Positions 34,765 through 43,911 are shown, numbered from the stretch's first letter. The stretch: 64,000 nt of DNA from Chitinophagaceae bacterium (GCA_016720775.1 JADKJX010000001.1:620001-684000); one strand, 5' to 3'. The notes: a model not told the origin generated them from the sequence alone. Translations and numbers: made by a program.

Positions 34765-37023
34765 ATGAAAAGGGTTCTCGTTTTAGTCATGTTATTGAGC
34801 AGTTTAGGTTCAAAAGCCCAAACCAGGATTTCGGGTAAAATTTTGGATACAAAGGGAAAACCACTGGGAGGTGTAAGCATTACTTTAAAGAATACCTATG
34901 ATGGATCCACCACCGATTCACTGGGAAATTTCTCTTTTACTACTACCGAGAAGGGAAAACAGGTTGTAGAGGCTTCCATAATCGGGTACAGGCCATTTGA
35001 GGAGGAAGTTAGCCTGACCTCAAGTGCATTGACATTAAGTATTTCCCTAAAGGAACTGGTAACCGAATTAAAAGCGGTGGTAATATCTGCCGGCGCATTT
35101 GTTGCCAGCGATAAAAATAAGGGTGCCGTTTTAAATGCCATTGATATTGTAACCACCCCAAGTGCCAACGGCGATGTTACCAGTGCTTTTAAAACATTGC
35201 CGGGCACCCAGCAGGTTGGCGAAAGTGAAGGATTGTTTGTTCGGGGCGGTTCGGCAACAGAGAGTAAAATATACATGGATGGAAACCTGGTAAATAACTT
35301 TTTTTACAGCAGCACACCGGGTATTGCAACAAGGGGGCGATTTAATCCATTCCTTTTTAAAGGAACCGTATTCAGTTCGGGAGGTTATTCTGCATTATAC
35401 GGGCAGGCGCTTTCTTCAGCATTAATCTTAGAGAGCAAGGATCTGCCGGATAGAACAGAAGCCGACCTGGCTATTTCTGTAATTGGCCTTGGAGGCGGTA
35501 TTCAACACCTTGCAAAAAATAAAAAATCATCCTGGGGTATTTCGTATAATTACACCAATCTCTGGCTGGCATTTAAATTCAATAAATACAAACAGGATTT
35601 TTATGAGATACCGGCTTATCACCAGGGCGACGCCAACTTCAGGATAAAGACCAAAACCGGCGGTATCATAAAATACTACGGTTATATCAGTGCCAATAAA
35701 ACAGGATTCAGAAACCCGGACATAGATTCAGCGGTTTTGAAAGATGCATTTGCCATTGAAAACCTGAATACTTACCAGAACATTAATTGGAAGGATAATT
35801 TAGGCAATGGCTGGAGAATTATCACCGGGATCAGCTACAGCACCAACAAAGATGATATTCTGAATGAGCTGGAAGATGCGAATAACCAGAAACAGGTTAT
35901 CACGAATCCTTCTTTTTATGCGTTCAAAAATTTTACCTTGAACAACCGGGCACAATATGCACAGGCAAGGGTAGTGCTGGAGAAAAAAATGAACGGGCTT
36001 AACACCCTTCGCTTTGGCAGCGACTATTTCTACAGCAACGAAAGATCAACATATACTTTATACGACGGCTCAAAGTTCTCTGAGACGGTTAAGGATAATA
36101 TGGAGTCGGTATTTGCTGAAGCCGATATTTATCTTACCAACAGCCTGGCTGCAAAAGTAGGAAGCAGGCTGGAGCATTCTGATGTGATCAGTAAATGGAA
36201 TATTGCACCCCGGCTTTCTGTGGCTTATAAATTTGCCGACAACAGCCAGGCTTCCTTTGCGTACGGGCTTTTTTATCAAAACCCCGAAAGAAAATATTTG
36301 CCAACAACAGCCAGTCTCGATTATTCAAGGGCTGCCCATTACATACTTCAATATCAAAAGCTGAGCAGTCAACATACTTTCCGGATAGAAGCTTTTTATA
36401 AAAAGTACAGCGACCTTTATAAAACTTCTGTAAACATAACGGGCAGAGAAACTGCCGTAAATAATAATGGCTTTGGCGATGCAAAGGGCGTGGAAATATT
36501 CTGGCGGGATAAAAAGACCTTTAAAAATGTTGACTACTGGATCTCTTATTCTTACCTGGATACAAAAAGGGATTTTCTGAACTACCCCCAGGCCATTACT
36601 CCTTCCTTTGCGGCAAACCATACAGCGGCTCTTGTAGTAAAGAAATTTGTCCTGCCCTGGAAAACAGGTTTTAACCTCAGCTACAATTTTGCAACAGGTC
36701 GTCCTTATTACCGCATTGCATACGACAATACGCAAAGTAAATATGTCATCAGCGATGCAGGTAAAACCATCAACTACAACAGCATGAGCTTTAGTATAAA
36801 CTACCTGCCCAATCTGGGTAAGACAAACCCCAAAGTTTTTACTGTCTGGGTCCTGGGAATAAACAATGTGCTTGGCCAGAACCAGGTGTTCAATTATAAT
36901 TACAGCAACGACGGAAACAGGAAAGTGGCCATAACGCCGCCATCCAAACGGTTTATTTTCATTGGCTGTTTCCTCAGCTTTGGAATCGACAGGACACAGG
37001 ACGCAATTAATAATAATTTATAA
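34765..37023 (+). CDS. TonB-dependent receptor with carboxypeptidase-like regulatory domain
   Basis: A 752-residue outer-membrane receptor. A signal peptide (KRVLVLVMLLSSLGSKAQ) is followed by a CarboxypepD_reg-like domain (about 20-105; ISGKILDTKGKPLGGVSI). The plug domain spans about 110-240 (VTSAFKTLPGTQQVGESEG, FVRGGSATESKIYMDG). The rest is a 22-strand-type beta barrel. The C-terminal segment is KRFIFIGCFLSFGI. No SusD partner is adjacent, so this is more like a siderophore, metal or small-molecule receptor than a Sus-type glycan importer. The substrate cannot be told from sequence. A four-helix membrane protein follows 25 bp later. Confidence 0.92.
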   Translation: MKRVLVLVMLLSSLGSKAQTRISGKILDTKGKPLGGVSITLKNTYDGSTTDSLGNFSFTTTEKGKQVVEASIIGYRPFEEEVSLTSSALTLSISLKELVTELKAVVISAGAFVASDKNKGAVLNAIDIVTTPSANGDVTSAFKTLPGTQQVGESEGLFVRGGSATESKIYMDGNLVNNFFYSSTPGIATRGRFNPFLFKGTVFSSGGYSALYGQALSSALILESKDLPDRTEADLAISVIGLGGGIQHLAKNKKSSWGISYNYTNLWLAFKFNKYKQDFYEIPAYHQGDANFRIKTKTGGIIKYYGYISANKTGFRNPDIDSAVLKDAFAIENLNTYQNINWKDNLGNGWRIITGISYSTNKDDILNELEDANNQKQVITNPSFYAFKNFTLNNRAQYAQARVVLEKKMNGLNTLRFGSDYFYSNERSTYTLYDGSKFSETVKDNMESVFAEADIYLTNSLAAKVGSRLEHSDVISKWNIAPRLSVAYKFADNSQASFAYGLFYQNPERKYLPTTASLDYSRAAHYILQYQKLSSQHTFRIEAFYKKYSDLYKTSVNITGRETAVNNNGFGDAKGVEIFWRDKKTFKNVDYWISYSYLDTKRDFLNYPQAITPSFAANHTAALVVKKFVLPWKTGFNLSYNFATGRPYYRIAYDNTQSKYVISDAGKTINYNSMSFSINYLPNLGKTNPKVFTVWVLGINNVLGQNQVFNYNYSNDGNRKVAITPPSKRFIFIGCFLSFGIDRTQDAINNNL

Positions 37024-37048
37024 AGACCGGCAACGTATATCTGGCAAT

Positions 37049-37522
37049 ATGGACTATAACTATCTTAAATTAATACACCTTGCCGCAGTAATAATATTCC
37101 TGGGAAACATTATTACCGGGCTTTTCTGGATGTCTTTTGCGGTAAAGACAAAGGACCTTAAAATAATTAATCATACCATGAAAGGAATAATAAAGGCAGA
37201 CAGGTACTTTACAATTCCCGGAGTAGTGGTTATTACTGCAGGGGGCATCTTAGCTGCCATTTACGGGCATTTGCCAATTCTGAGAACAGGATGGATATTC
37301 TGGTCGGTTGTGATGTTTTCTGTTTCAGGTCTTGCTTTTGCATTTAAAGTGGCGCCCTTACAGAAAAAGATATTTAACCTCACTTTAGATAAAGAAGCTT
37401 CCCCTGATTTTAACTGGAGGACCTTTAATAATACCTATTTGGCATGGGACATCTGGGGACTTATTGCTTTACTAACCCCGTTAGCGGCTTTTGTAATGAT
37501 GGTACTTAAAGTTCCCCGATGA
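37049..37522 (+). CDS. DUF2269-like integral membrane protein
   Basis: A protein of about 157 residues with four predicted membrane helices (LIHLAAVIIFLGNIITGLFW; FTIPGVVVITAGGILAAIYG; WIFWSVVMFSVSGLAFAF; LAWDIWGLIALLTPLAAFV). It resembles DUF2269/CopD-like small membrane proteins of unknown function. I chose the ATG at 37049, because longer frames run back into the receptor gene. It is close behind the TonB receptor and probably in the same operon. Confidence 0.75.
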   Translation: MDYNYLKLIHLAAVIIFLGNIITGLFWMSFAVKTKDLKIINHTMKGIIKADRYFTIPGVVVITAGGILAAIYGHLPILRTGWIFWSVVMFSVSGLAFAFKVAPLQKKIFNLTLDKEASPDFNWRTFNNTYLAWDIWGLIALLTPLAAFVMMVLKVPR

Positions 37523-37581
37523 AAGTTCATATAAAAACTAAAAAGTAAAACACCACATTGCAATAAAAAAAATCAATCACC

Positions 37582-37628
37582 GCTTCTGCCCGACTATCTC
37601 AACCTGAGAAGGAGGACTGGACAGAAGC
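37582..37628 (+). other. Nested inverted repeats in the leader of the 2TM gene
   Basis: Outer arms GCTTCTG (37582-37588) and CAGAAGC (37622-37628) enclose a smaller hairpin TCTCA-ACC-TGAGA (37597-37609). It lies 16 nt before the ATG at 37645. It could be a structured 5' leader or the end of the previous transcript; it has no T tract. Confidence 0.45.
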
Positions 37629-37644
37629 ATAAAATTTAAACAAC

Positions 37645-37965
37645 ATGTCACATCATCAACCAGCTCCCGAAGGAAAGGATCCTGTTCTGTGGGAGATCGC
37701 TCAAAAAAGAGCAAGTTTCAAGTCGCATGCAGTTTCCTATGTAATTGTAAATGCATTCTTATGGGGCATTTGGTTTTTTTCTTCGGGCCACCACCACTAC
37801 CAGGAAATGGACATTGATGTCTTTGACGGCGGTAATTTTCCCTGGCCCATATGGCCAACACTTGGCTGGGGCATCGGGCTGGCCTTTCATTTTGCCGGTG
37901 CTTATATCTTTCCCCGTGCCAATTCGGTAGAAAGCGAATACGAAAAATTAAAAAACAAAAAATAA
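37645..37965 (+). CDS. 2TM domain-containing protein
   Basis: A 106-residue membrane protein. Its segments AQKRASFKSHAVSYVIVNAFLWGIWFF (given here only as its core YVIVNAFLWGIW) and WPTLGWGIGLAFHFAGAYIF match the 2TM domain family, which in some regulators is fused to LytTR or histidine kinase domains. Here it stands alone. A His-rich loop (HHHY) lies between the helices. The function is unknown. Confidence 0.85.
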   Translation: MSHHQPAPEGKDPVLWEIAQKRASFKSHAVSYVIVNAFLWGIWFFSSGHHHYQEMDIDVFDGGNFPWPIWPTLGWGIGLAFHFAGAYIFPRANSVESEYEKLKNKK

Positions 37966-37984
37966 ACTACTAAAACATTCACCA

Positions 37985-38626
37985 ATGAAAAAGTTCATGC
38001 TCATCATCGTTGTTATTTTCTTAGCAACAAATTCTTTTGCACAAAGCGATAAATATATTGCTGCCATGAAAAGTAATATAGCTGCTATTGATACCAGCTA
38101 TAAAAACCCGGCAAACCTTTTAACCCTGGCAAATAATTTTGAACGCATTGCCACGGCAGAGAAGAACCAATGGCTGGCTTATTATTATGCTGCCTTATGC
38201 CAGGTTAATTATACGTACATGGAGCAGGATAAATCAAAGGTCGATGCCATTGCCGATAAAGCAACAGCACTAATCAACAAAGCCGATTCCCTGCAGCCAA
38301 ATAATTCAGAGATCAGTTGCATAAAAAGCATGATCGCCAGCGCTCACATGATGGTGAACCCTATGCAGCGGTACATGGAGTACGGCCCTGAGAGTGCGTC
38401 GAATATTGAAGCAGCCATGCAGCAGGATCCCACAAACCCACGCCCGGAATTGCTGAAAGGCGAAGGTTTGAAATATACGCCCGAACAATTTGGCGGCGGA
38501 TGTGCCACAGCGAAACCGGTTTTACAGTCTTCGTTGGATAAGTTCAATAATTTTAAACCAGCCAGTGAGATCCATCCAAACTGGGGTAAGCATCGGGTTG
38601 AGAAGTTACTGGGCGAATGTAAATAA
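37985..38626 (+). CDS. Secreted hypothetical protein, helical repeat type
   Basis: A 213-residue protein with signal peptide KKFMLIIVVIFLATNSFAQ. The mature part is alpha-helical and TPR-like (LLTLANNFERIATAEKNQW; YYYAALCQVNYTYMEQD; CIKSMIASAHMMVNPMQRY; MQQDPTNPRPELLKGEGL). It contains three cysteines. It is probably periplasmic. No enzymatic motif is seen. It sits between the 2TM gene (19 bp) and a strong hairpin. Confidence 0.75.
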   Translation: MKKFMLIIVVIFLATNSFAQSDKYIAAMKSNIAAIDTSYKNPANLLTLANNFERIATAEKNQWLAYYYAALCQVNYTYMEQDKSKVDAIADKATALINKADSLQPNNSEISCIKSMIASAHMMVNPMQRYMEYGPESASNIEAAMQQDPTNPRPELLKGEGLKYTPEQFGGGCATAKPVLQSSLDKFNNFKPASEIHPNWGKHRVEKLLGECK

Positions 38627-38635
38627 AACAAATTA

Positions 38636-38663
38636 CCGGGATTGACAGAATTGTCAATCCCGG
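38636..38663. repeat. Perfect 12-bp-stem hairpin between two genes of the same strand
   Basis: CCGGGATTGACA and TGTCAATCCCGG arms around a GAAT tetraloop begin 10 nt after a stop codon. No T run follows, so it is a poor intrinsic terminator. It may stabilise the 3' end of the upstream message or partly attenuate reading into 38685. Confidence 0.75.
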
Positions 38664-38684
38664 CACCAAAACAAAATCGTTTTT

Positions 38685-39287
38685 ATGCAACCTGAAAATT
38701 TTTCACCCAAAGACAGTCTGCAGTTAATTGACCAGATGATCAACCAGGCAAAGAACCGTTTCAGTGAGAATGGTTTTTTATATCTTCTGTGGGGATGGCT
38801 GATCCTTTTTTGTTCAATAGGGCATTTTGTTCTGTTGAAGCTGAAATTGGTTGCGCATCCCGAAGTGATCTGGGCAAGTTGCTGGCTGGCGGTTATCTTC
38901 CAGGTCATTTACCTGGTGAAGACGAAAAAAAAGGAAACAGTAAAAACATATAGTGAGAACATCATCAACTATATCTGGATAAGCTTTGGGATCTGTATGT
39001 TCATCATGAGTTTTATCTTAGGCAAAAGCGAGGGATGGGATAAAGTATATTCACTCTTCCTGATGTTGTACGGCACACCCACATTTATGTCAGGAATTGT
39101 GATGCAGTTCAAACCACTTAAAACCGGTGGAATTATTTGTTGGGGGCTGGCAATTATTTCAACCTTCATTTTACCGGAATATGGATTGCTGTTATTGGCT
39201 GCTGCCATGGTTGCAGCCTGGATCGTACCCGGGTACCTGCTCCGGAAAAAGTATAATCAGCAAAACAAACCATTACAAAATCTTTAA
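38685..39287 (+). CDS. Multi-pass membrane protein, paralogue 1
   Basis: A 200-residue protein with a soluble N-terminal helix (SLQLIDQMINQAKNRFSENG) and about five to six membrane helices. The same N-terminal pattern (SLxxIxQMINQAKxxFxxxG, then LLWG) begins the next gene, so the two are tandem paralogues. The C-terminus is basic (LLRKKYNQQNKP). No transport signature is seen. The ribosome enters from a short leader after the 38636 hairpin. Confidence 0.75.
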   Translation: MQPENFSPKDSLQLIDQMINQAKNRFSENGFLYLLWGWLILFCSIGHFVLLKLKLVAHPEVIWASCWLAVIFQVIYLVKTKKKETVKTYSENIINYIWISFGICMFIMSFILGKSEGWDKVYSLFLMLYGTPTFMSGIVMQFKPLKTGGIICWGLAIISTFILPEYGLLLLAAAMVAAWIVPGYLLRKKYNQQNKPLQNL

Positions 39288-39291
39288 TACC

Positions 39292-39891
39292 ATGCAAAAC
39301 GATCAACAACTTACAAACGAAAAAAGCCTGGAGATCATCCAGCAGATGATAAACCAGGCAAAGGCGAATTTTACAGACAGCGGGCTTAGCTGGCTGTTAT
39401 GGGGCACCATGATCTTTTTAGCATCTTTATCAACCTACTTTTTTATTGACCTGGGATCAGAAACGATCTTCCTGGGCTGGAATATTTTCGGTGGTGTAAC
39501 GATCCTTTTATTGCTATACGATGTTGTAAAACCCAAACGTAAAAAAGTGAAGACCTATGTAGATGAACTAATGCGCATGGTTCATATCGGGTTCTTTGTC
39601 TGCATCTTTATCATCATCTTTTCTATAAATGAATCCGTAGGTCCCAACAACGGGTTTGGATTTCTCCTGATGATATTTGCCTTTTTGATGTTGATAAAAG
39701 GAGGCGCCATTAAATCGAAAGCATTGATGGTCGGCGCTGTTGTCAACTGGGCAGGCGCCATTGCCATCTTTATAAACAAAGAATTTAAATACGATATGCT
39801 CATTATGGCGGCGGCGGTGCTTGTCGGGTACATCATACCCGGGCTGATCCTTTGGGCAGAGCATAAAGGATCCAATAAAATTTCTAAATAA
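39292..39891 (+). CDS. Multi-pass membrane protein, paralogue 2
   Basis: A 199-residue protein starting at 39292; longer frames run back into the previous gene. It begins QNDQQLTNEKSLEIIQQMIN and has about five membrane helices. It shares the N-terminal helix, the LLWG entry to the first membrane segment and the overall hydropathy of its neighbour at 38685. It is separated by 4 bp from that gene and by 17 bp from the regulator gene downstream. Confidence 0.78.
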   Translation: MQNDQQLTNEKSLEIIQQMINQAKANFTDSGLSWLLWGTMIFLASLSTYFFIDLGSETIFLGWNIFGGVTILLLLYDVVKPKRKKVKTYVDELMRMVHIGFFVCIFIIIFSINESVGPNNGFGFLLMIFAFLMLIKGGAIKSKALMVGAVVNWAGAIAIFINKEFKYDMLIMAAAVLVGYIIPGLILWAEHKGSNKISK

Positions 39892-39908
39892 TAACCAGGC
39901 TCCCGATC

Positions 39909-40202
39909 ATGGAATTTAAAGAACTCGATCCCATATTGCATTCACAACTGCGGCTTGCTGTAATGAGCCTGCTCATCAGCGTACGGGAAGCCGAGTTCAC
40001 TTTTTTAAAGGAAAAGACAAATTCCACTGCAGGTAACCTGAGCGTACAGATCAATAAACTAAAAGACGCCGGGTATATTGAAGTGACCAAACAATTCAGC
40101 AATAACTATCCGCAAACCATCTGCAAGGTCACCAAAAAAGGAATTGAATCTTTTGAAGCATACGTAACTGCCCTGCAGACCTATATGAACCCGGGTGGAT
40201 AA
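39909..40202 (+). CDS. Winged-helix transcriptional regulator (PF13601-like)
   Basis: A 97-residue DNA-binding protein. LDPILHSQLRLAVMSLLIS starts the fold, REAEFTFLKEKTNSTAGNLS and VQINKLKDAGYIEVTKQF give the recognition helix and wing, and CKVTKKGIESFEAY closes it. It is a single-domain MarR/ArsR-like winged helix without a metal or ligand site. As the third gene after the two paralogous membrane proteins it may repress this operon or the ABC-2 exporter that follows. Confidence 0.85.
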   Translation: MEFKELDPILHSQLRLAVMSLLISVREAEFTFLKEKTNSTAGNLSVQINKLKDAGYIEVTKQFSNNYPQTICKVTKKGIESFEAYVTALQTYMNPGG

Positions 40203-40279
40203 GGAAAGAAGAAACTCCCGGCGACAAGACGGGCATTCTAAATACCCTTCATTTAAACTTTTTGCTTGCTTATCTGTTT

Positions 40280-40287
40280 TACCTTTG
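40280..40287 (+). promoter_or_regulatory. Putative -10 element of the ABC-2 exporter operon
   Basis: TACCTTTG matches TAnnTTTG and lies 15 nt upstream of the ATG at 40303. A TTTG at 40261 is 15 bp upstream, closer than ideal. Confidence 0.5.
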
Positions 40288-40302
40288 ACAATATAGAAAT
40301 AT

Positions 40303-41234
40303 ATGTCAGCGATCATCCGTGTAAACAATCTTTCCAAGCAGTTCAAAGAAATTACCGCTGTAGACGATCTCTCTTTTACCGTAAATGAAGGGGATATTTA
40401 TGGTTTTCTTGGGCAGAATGGTGCCGGGAAATCAACCACTATCCGGATGCTACTAACGTTGGTGAGGCCAACCAGCGGAACGATCAGCATTTTTGGCAAA
40501 GAACTCTTCACACACAGAACCGAAATATTAAAACAGGTAGGGGCTGTAATAGAAAAACCGGACCTGTATAAATACCTGTCGGCTTTTGATAACCTGTCCT
40601 TGTTTGCAAAATTGAGCGGCATAAAACCAACCCGCAGTTTATTACTGGATCAGTTGAAACTGGTGGGACTCGAAGAAAGGGCGTTTAGTAAAGTGAAGAC
40701 GTTCAGCCAGGGGATGAAACAAAGACTGGGTATTGCCGTTGCGTTGGTGCATGATCCAAAACTCATCCTGCTGGATGAACCAACGAATGGACTGGATCCG
40801 CAAGGCATTGCTGATATGCGCAACCTGGTACTTAAGCTAAGCCGGGAGATGGGCAAGACCATCCTCGTATCTTCTCACCTGCTCAGCGAAATTGAATTGA
40901 TCGCTACCCGTATGCTCATCATTCACAAAGGAAAAAAATGGTGGAAGGATATGTGGCGGAATTATTAGATCCTTCGAAGTCGCTGGTACAGGTTGAAACG
41001 GCAAACAATGAAGAAACAAGGAAAAAACTGGAACAATCAAAATGGAATGATCTTTTGCAGGCAGGTACAAATAATATTCAGCTTAAAATGAATAAAGAAG
41101 AAGTGCCGCAATTGATCAATGATCTTGTTGGTATGGGAATAGCCTTGCTTTCTGTAAATCCAACTCATTCGCTGGAAGATTATTTTTTATCACTTACAAC
41201 CCAACCCGGCCATGTGGAATCTTTTGCAGATTGA
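40303..41234 (+). CDS. ABC-2 type transporter ATP-binding protein, frameshifted at an A7 run
   Basis: ATPase with Walker A GQNGAGKST, signature FSQGMKQRLGIA, Walker B LILLDEPTNGLDPQ and H-loop SSHLLSEI. After LIIHKGKK the zero frame reads WWKDMWRNY and stops at 40968. The -1 frame, entered at the A run 40932-40938, continues with MVEGYVAELLDPSKSLV and a normal ABC-2 C-terminal domain (SLEDYFLSLTT) to 41234. The run is in phase as A_AAA_AAA, a classical -1 slippery heptamer. A missing base is the simpler reason. The end overlaps the permease start by 23 nt. Confidence 0.85.
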
Positions 41235-42093
41235 ACTGTATAAAATATTCAGGAAGCCAAGAACCTACATATCTTTTGGCGCCATCGCCGCATTTATTTT
41301 ACTGATACAACTGGCCCTGCTTGCAAATGGAAAACAATACCTGCAGTTTGGACTGGGTTTCCTGGACGATTCATTTGATATACCTTATGACAAGATCAAT
41401 AATGGCTACTGGATATGTTTTCTCGTACTCAACCTGCTGCTTATTCATGTTCCTATTCTGGTTGCATTGGTTGCCGGCGATATTGTTTCGGGCGAAGCCA
41501 ATATGGGAACACTTCGGTTACTTGTTTCAAAACCGATCAGCCGCACAGAATTGATACTGGCAAAATTCTTTGCTGCTGCTTTCTATGTTATTGTATTGCT
41601 TGCATGGATGGCATTGTTTGCCCTGGGGCTGAGTGTTATTTTATTTGGTACCGGTGATGTGGTGGTGGCCAAGGCAATGGAGCTGCACCAGGTTGAAAGC
41701 GCCGATGTGTTGTGGCGCTATTTTGCTGCTTTTGGTTTTGCAGCCCTGGCGCTGATATTGGTGGCGTCCCTGTCACTCCTGCTTTCTTCTTTGTCGGATA
41801 ATTCCATCGGCCCCATTGTGGCCACCGTTTGCATTATTATAGTGTGTACGCTTATCAGCGAAATGCAGATACCTCTTTATGATAAATATTTAAGGCCTTA
41901 CCTGTTTACTACCTACATGCTTGGCTGGAAGGGATTTTTTTACATCGGGGTAGATGCAGATGGCCAGACCATCCGGGGCTCCATACAGAATTTTCCGGCG
42001 ATATTGAAAAGTATTGGCGTGTTAATCACTTATACCATTGGTTTTGTTACGGCCTCCGTTTTACTGTTTCGAAAAAAAGACATACTGTCCTGA
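41212..42093 (+). CDS. ABC-2 type transporter permease
   Basis: A 293-residue membrane protein with about six helices. It begins WNLLQIELYKIFRKPRTYI, a typical ABC-2 permease start. The second helix pair follows DIVSGEANMGTLRLLVSKPISRTELILAKF, of which the core GTLRLLVSKPISR is a family hallmark. It overlaps the ATPase gene and is 1 bp from the LolA-like gene. The substrate is unknown. Confidence 0.88.
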   Translation: MWNLLQIELYKIFRKPRTYISFGAIAAFILLIQLALLANGKQYLQFGLGFLDDSFDIPYDKINNGYWICFLVLNLLLIHVPILVALVAGDIVSGEANMGTLRLLVSKPISRTELILAKFFAAAFYVIVLLAWMALFALGLSVILFGTGDVVVAKAMELHQVESADVLWRYFAAFGFAALALILVASLSLLLSSLSDNSIGPIVATVCIIIVCTLISEMQIPLYDKYLRPYLFTTYMLGWKGFFYIGVDADGQTIRGSIQNFPAILKSIGVLITYTIGFVTASVLLFRKKDILS

Positions 42094-42094
42094 T

Positions 42095-42796
42095 ATGAAA
42101 AGATCCATCCTTGCCACGCTGACATTATTCGTATTGGTACCCCTGTTCTCAAAGGCACAGGATATTACACAGCTCGTGGAAAAAGTAAAAGCAAAGATCG
42201 AACTGGTAAAAGATTATACGGCATCGGGTAAAATGAAAACGAATGTGAGTTTTTTAAAAGTTCCGGTAGCAAATGTGATGATCTATTTTAAAAAACCGAA
42301 CCAGCTTAAAATAAAAAATGAAAAAGGGATTTCATTTATACCGAAAGGAGCTGTGAGCATTAATCTTAACAATGTGCTGGGCAGCGGGGCATACACCGTA
42401 TTGGATGCAGGGAATGACAAAGTGGCCAACATAGCGGTGAAAGTTGTAAAATTATTACCAACAGATGATAATGCCGACATCGTGTTATCAACTTTATACA
42501 TTGATGAAGCCCGGCAGGTTATTCTTAAAACAAGAACCACCACGAGAGACAATGGCAGTTATGAACTGGAGATGAGCTATGGAAAATATGTTTCGTTTGG
42601 CCTGCCGGATAAGATCATTTTTTCCTTTAACACCAAGGATTATAAATTACCCAAAGGAGTGACGTTTGATTTTGATGACGGAACTGCAGCAAAGCCGGAA
42701 GCAGATAAAACCAAGAACAGGAAAGGCCGGGCAGAAATAACCATCAGCGCCTACGAAATCAATAAAGGATTATCCGACGATGTTTTTAAGAAGTAA
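42095..42796 (+). CDS. LolA-like outer-membrane lipoprotein carrier family protein
   Basis: A 233-residue secreted protein starting at 42095 with signal peptide KRSILATLTLFVLVPLFSKAQ. The pattern DYTASGKMKTNVSFLKVPVANVMIYFKKPNQLKIKN (core motif MIYFKKPNQLKI) is that of the LolA/LolB-like half-barrel fold. It probably binds a lipid or hydrophobic substrate in the periplasm. With the ABC-2 ATPase and permease directly upstream it may form an export pathway for an outer-membrane or envelope component. It is not a true LolA by position. Confidence 0.75.
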   Translation: MKRSILATLTLFVLVPLFSKAQDITQLVEKVKAKIELVKDYTASGKMKTNVSFLKVPVANVMIYFKKPNQLKIKNEKGISFIPKGAVSINLNNVLGSGAYTVLDAGNDKVANIAVKVVKLLPTDDNADIVLSTLYIDEARQVILKTRTTTRDNGSYELEMSYGKYVSFGLPDKIIFSFNTKDYKLPKGVTFDFDDGTAAKPEADKTKNRKGRAEITISAYEINKGLSDDVFKK

Positions 42797-42810
42797 AATC
42801 ACGTGCCCGG

Positions 42811-43911
42811 TCACTCAGGTATATCACTGGTCCTTTCATCCACCGCATTGGCAATTACCACCGAACTCATTTTTTTCAACGGGTTCTTATGTTGTTCGTC
42901 GTATTCACTCCGCCCAACTATAATATCAATGCATTTGTAAATGGCTTCCCTGAAAGAGGCTTCATCGGCCTTACCTTGTCCGGCAATATCAAAAGCAACA
43001 CCATGATCGGGAGATGTTCTTACGCCCGGCAGGCCGGCGGTATAATTCACGCCTTCACCAATGGCCATTGATTTAAAAGGGATCAAACCCTGGTCGTGGT
43101 ACATGGCAAGTACTGCATCAAATTTTTCATGCTGGCCCCTTGCAAAAAATGCATCTGCGGAGTAAGGGCCGAAACAAAAAACATCCCGGTGCTTTGCTTC
43201 TTTAATGGCAGGTTTAATGATCTCTTCTTCTTCCTTGCCGATCAGGCCTTCATCACCCGCATGCGGGTTTAAACCCAGAACAGCGATCCGTGGTTTGTTG
43301 ATATTAAAATCTCTTTTCAATGAATTGTTAATGACCTGCAGTTTGCTGATAATGCTCTCCTTGGTTATTTTTTGAGCAACGTCTTTTACAGGAAGGTGTT
43401 CCGTAAGCAAAGCCACCCGCATGTTTTCGGCTACCATCATCATGGCTACATCGGCTGTGCCGAACAAATTCTTCAGGTAGGGGGTATGCCCGGTAAAATT
43501 AAACTGCTCCGATTGGGTATTGTTTTTATGAATGGGTGCCGTAACCAGGCCGTCAATTTTATTTTCTTTCAATGCCTGTGCAGCCATCGTTAAACTTTTA
43601 ACAGCATATTGACCACCGGTCTCGTTTAAAATTCCGGGGTTGATGTTCAGTTCCTCCTCCCAGCAGCTATACAGGTTCAGTTGTTTGTGGTTAATGCGGC
43701 TCAGGTCTTTCACACTGATGAAGTTCATGTTATAACCTGGCAGGCCTTTGCGGTAAAAATTCAAGACCTTGTTATTTGCAAAAATTACCGGGGTACAGAT
43801 ATCCAGTATGCGGTTATCGCCCAGGGTTTTTATAAGTAACTCAATGCCTATTCCATTTAGATCTCCGCAGGTAAGCCCGATAATGGGTTTGTGTTCTGTA
43901 ATTGCACTCAT
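42811..43911 (-). CDS. pdxA: 4-hydroxythreonine-4-phosphate dehydrogenase
   Basis: Pyridoxal-phosphate biosynthesis enzyme. I chose the ATG at 43911 (MSAITEHKPIIGLTCGD); the longer frame lacks homology. Features: GDLNGIGIELLIKTL, VTAPIHKNN, FTGHTPYLKNLFG, LGLNPHAGDEGLIG and MYHDQGLIPFKSM, with the conserved GVNYTAGLPGVRTSPDHG. The metal-binding histidines are in TGHT, NPHAG and MYHDQG. It is convergent with the LolA-like gene. Confidence 0.95.
   Translation of the reverse strand: MSAITEHKPIIGLTCGDLNGIGIELLIKTLGDNRILDICTPVIFANNKVLNFYRKGLPGYNMNFISVKDLSRINHKQLNLYSCWEEELNINPGILNETGGQYAVKSLTMAAQALKENKIDGLVTAPIHKNNTQSEQFNFTGHTPYLKNLFGTADVAMMMVAENMRVALLTEHLPVKDVAQKITKESIISKLQVINNSLKRDFNINKPRIAVLGLNPHAGDEGLIGKEEEEIIKPAIKEAKHRDVFCFGPYSADAFFARGQHEKFDAVLAMYHDQGLIPFKSMAIGEGVNYTAGLPGVRTSPDHGVAFDIAGQGKADEASFREAIYKCIDIIVGRSEYDEQHKNPLKKMSSVVIANAVDERTSDIPE

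Noticed and set aside
39127..39291. Upstream start at 39127 for the second membrane protein
   Set aside because: This frame overlaps the end of the previous gene and adds unconserved residues; the ATG at 39292 matches the paralogue's start.
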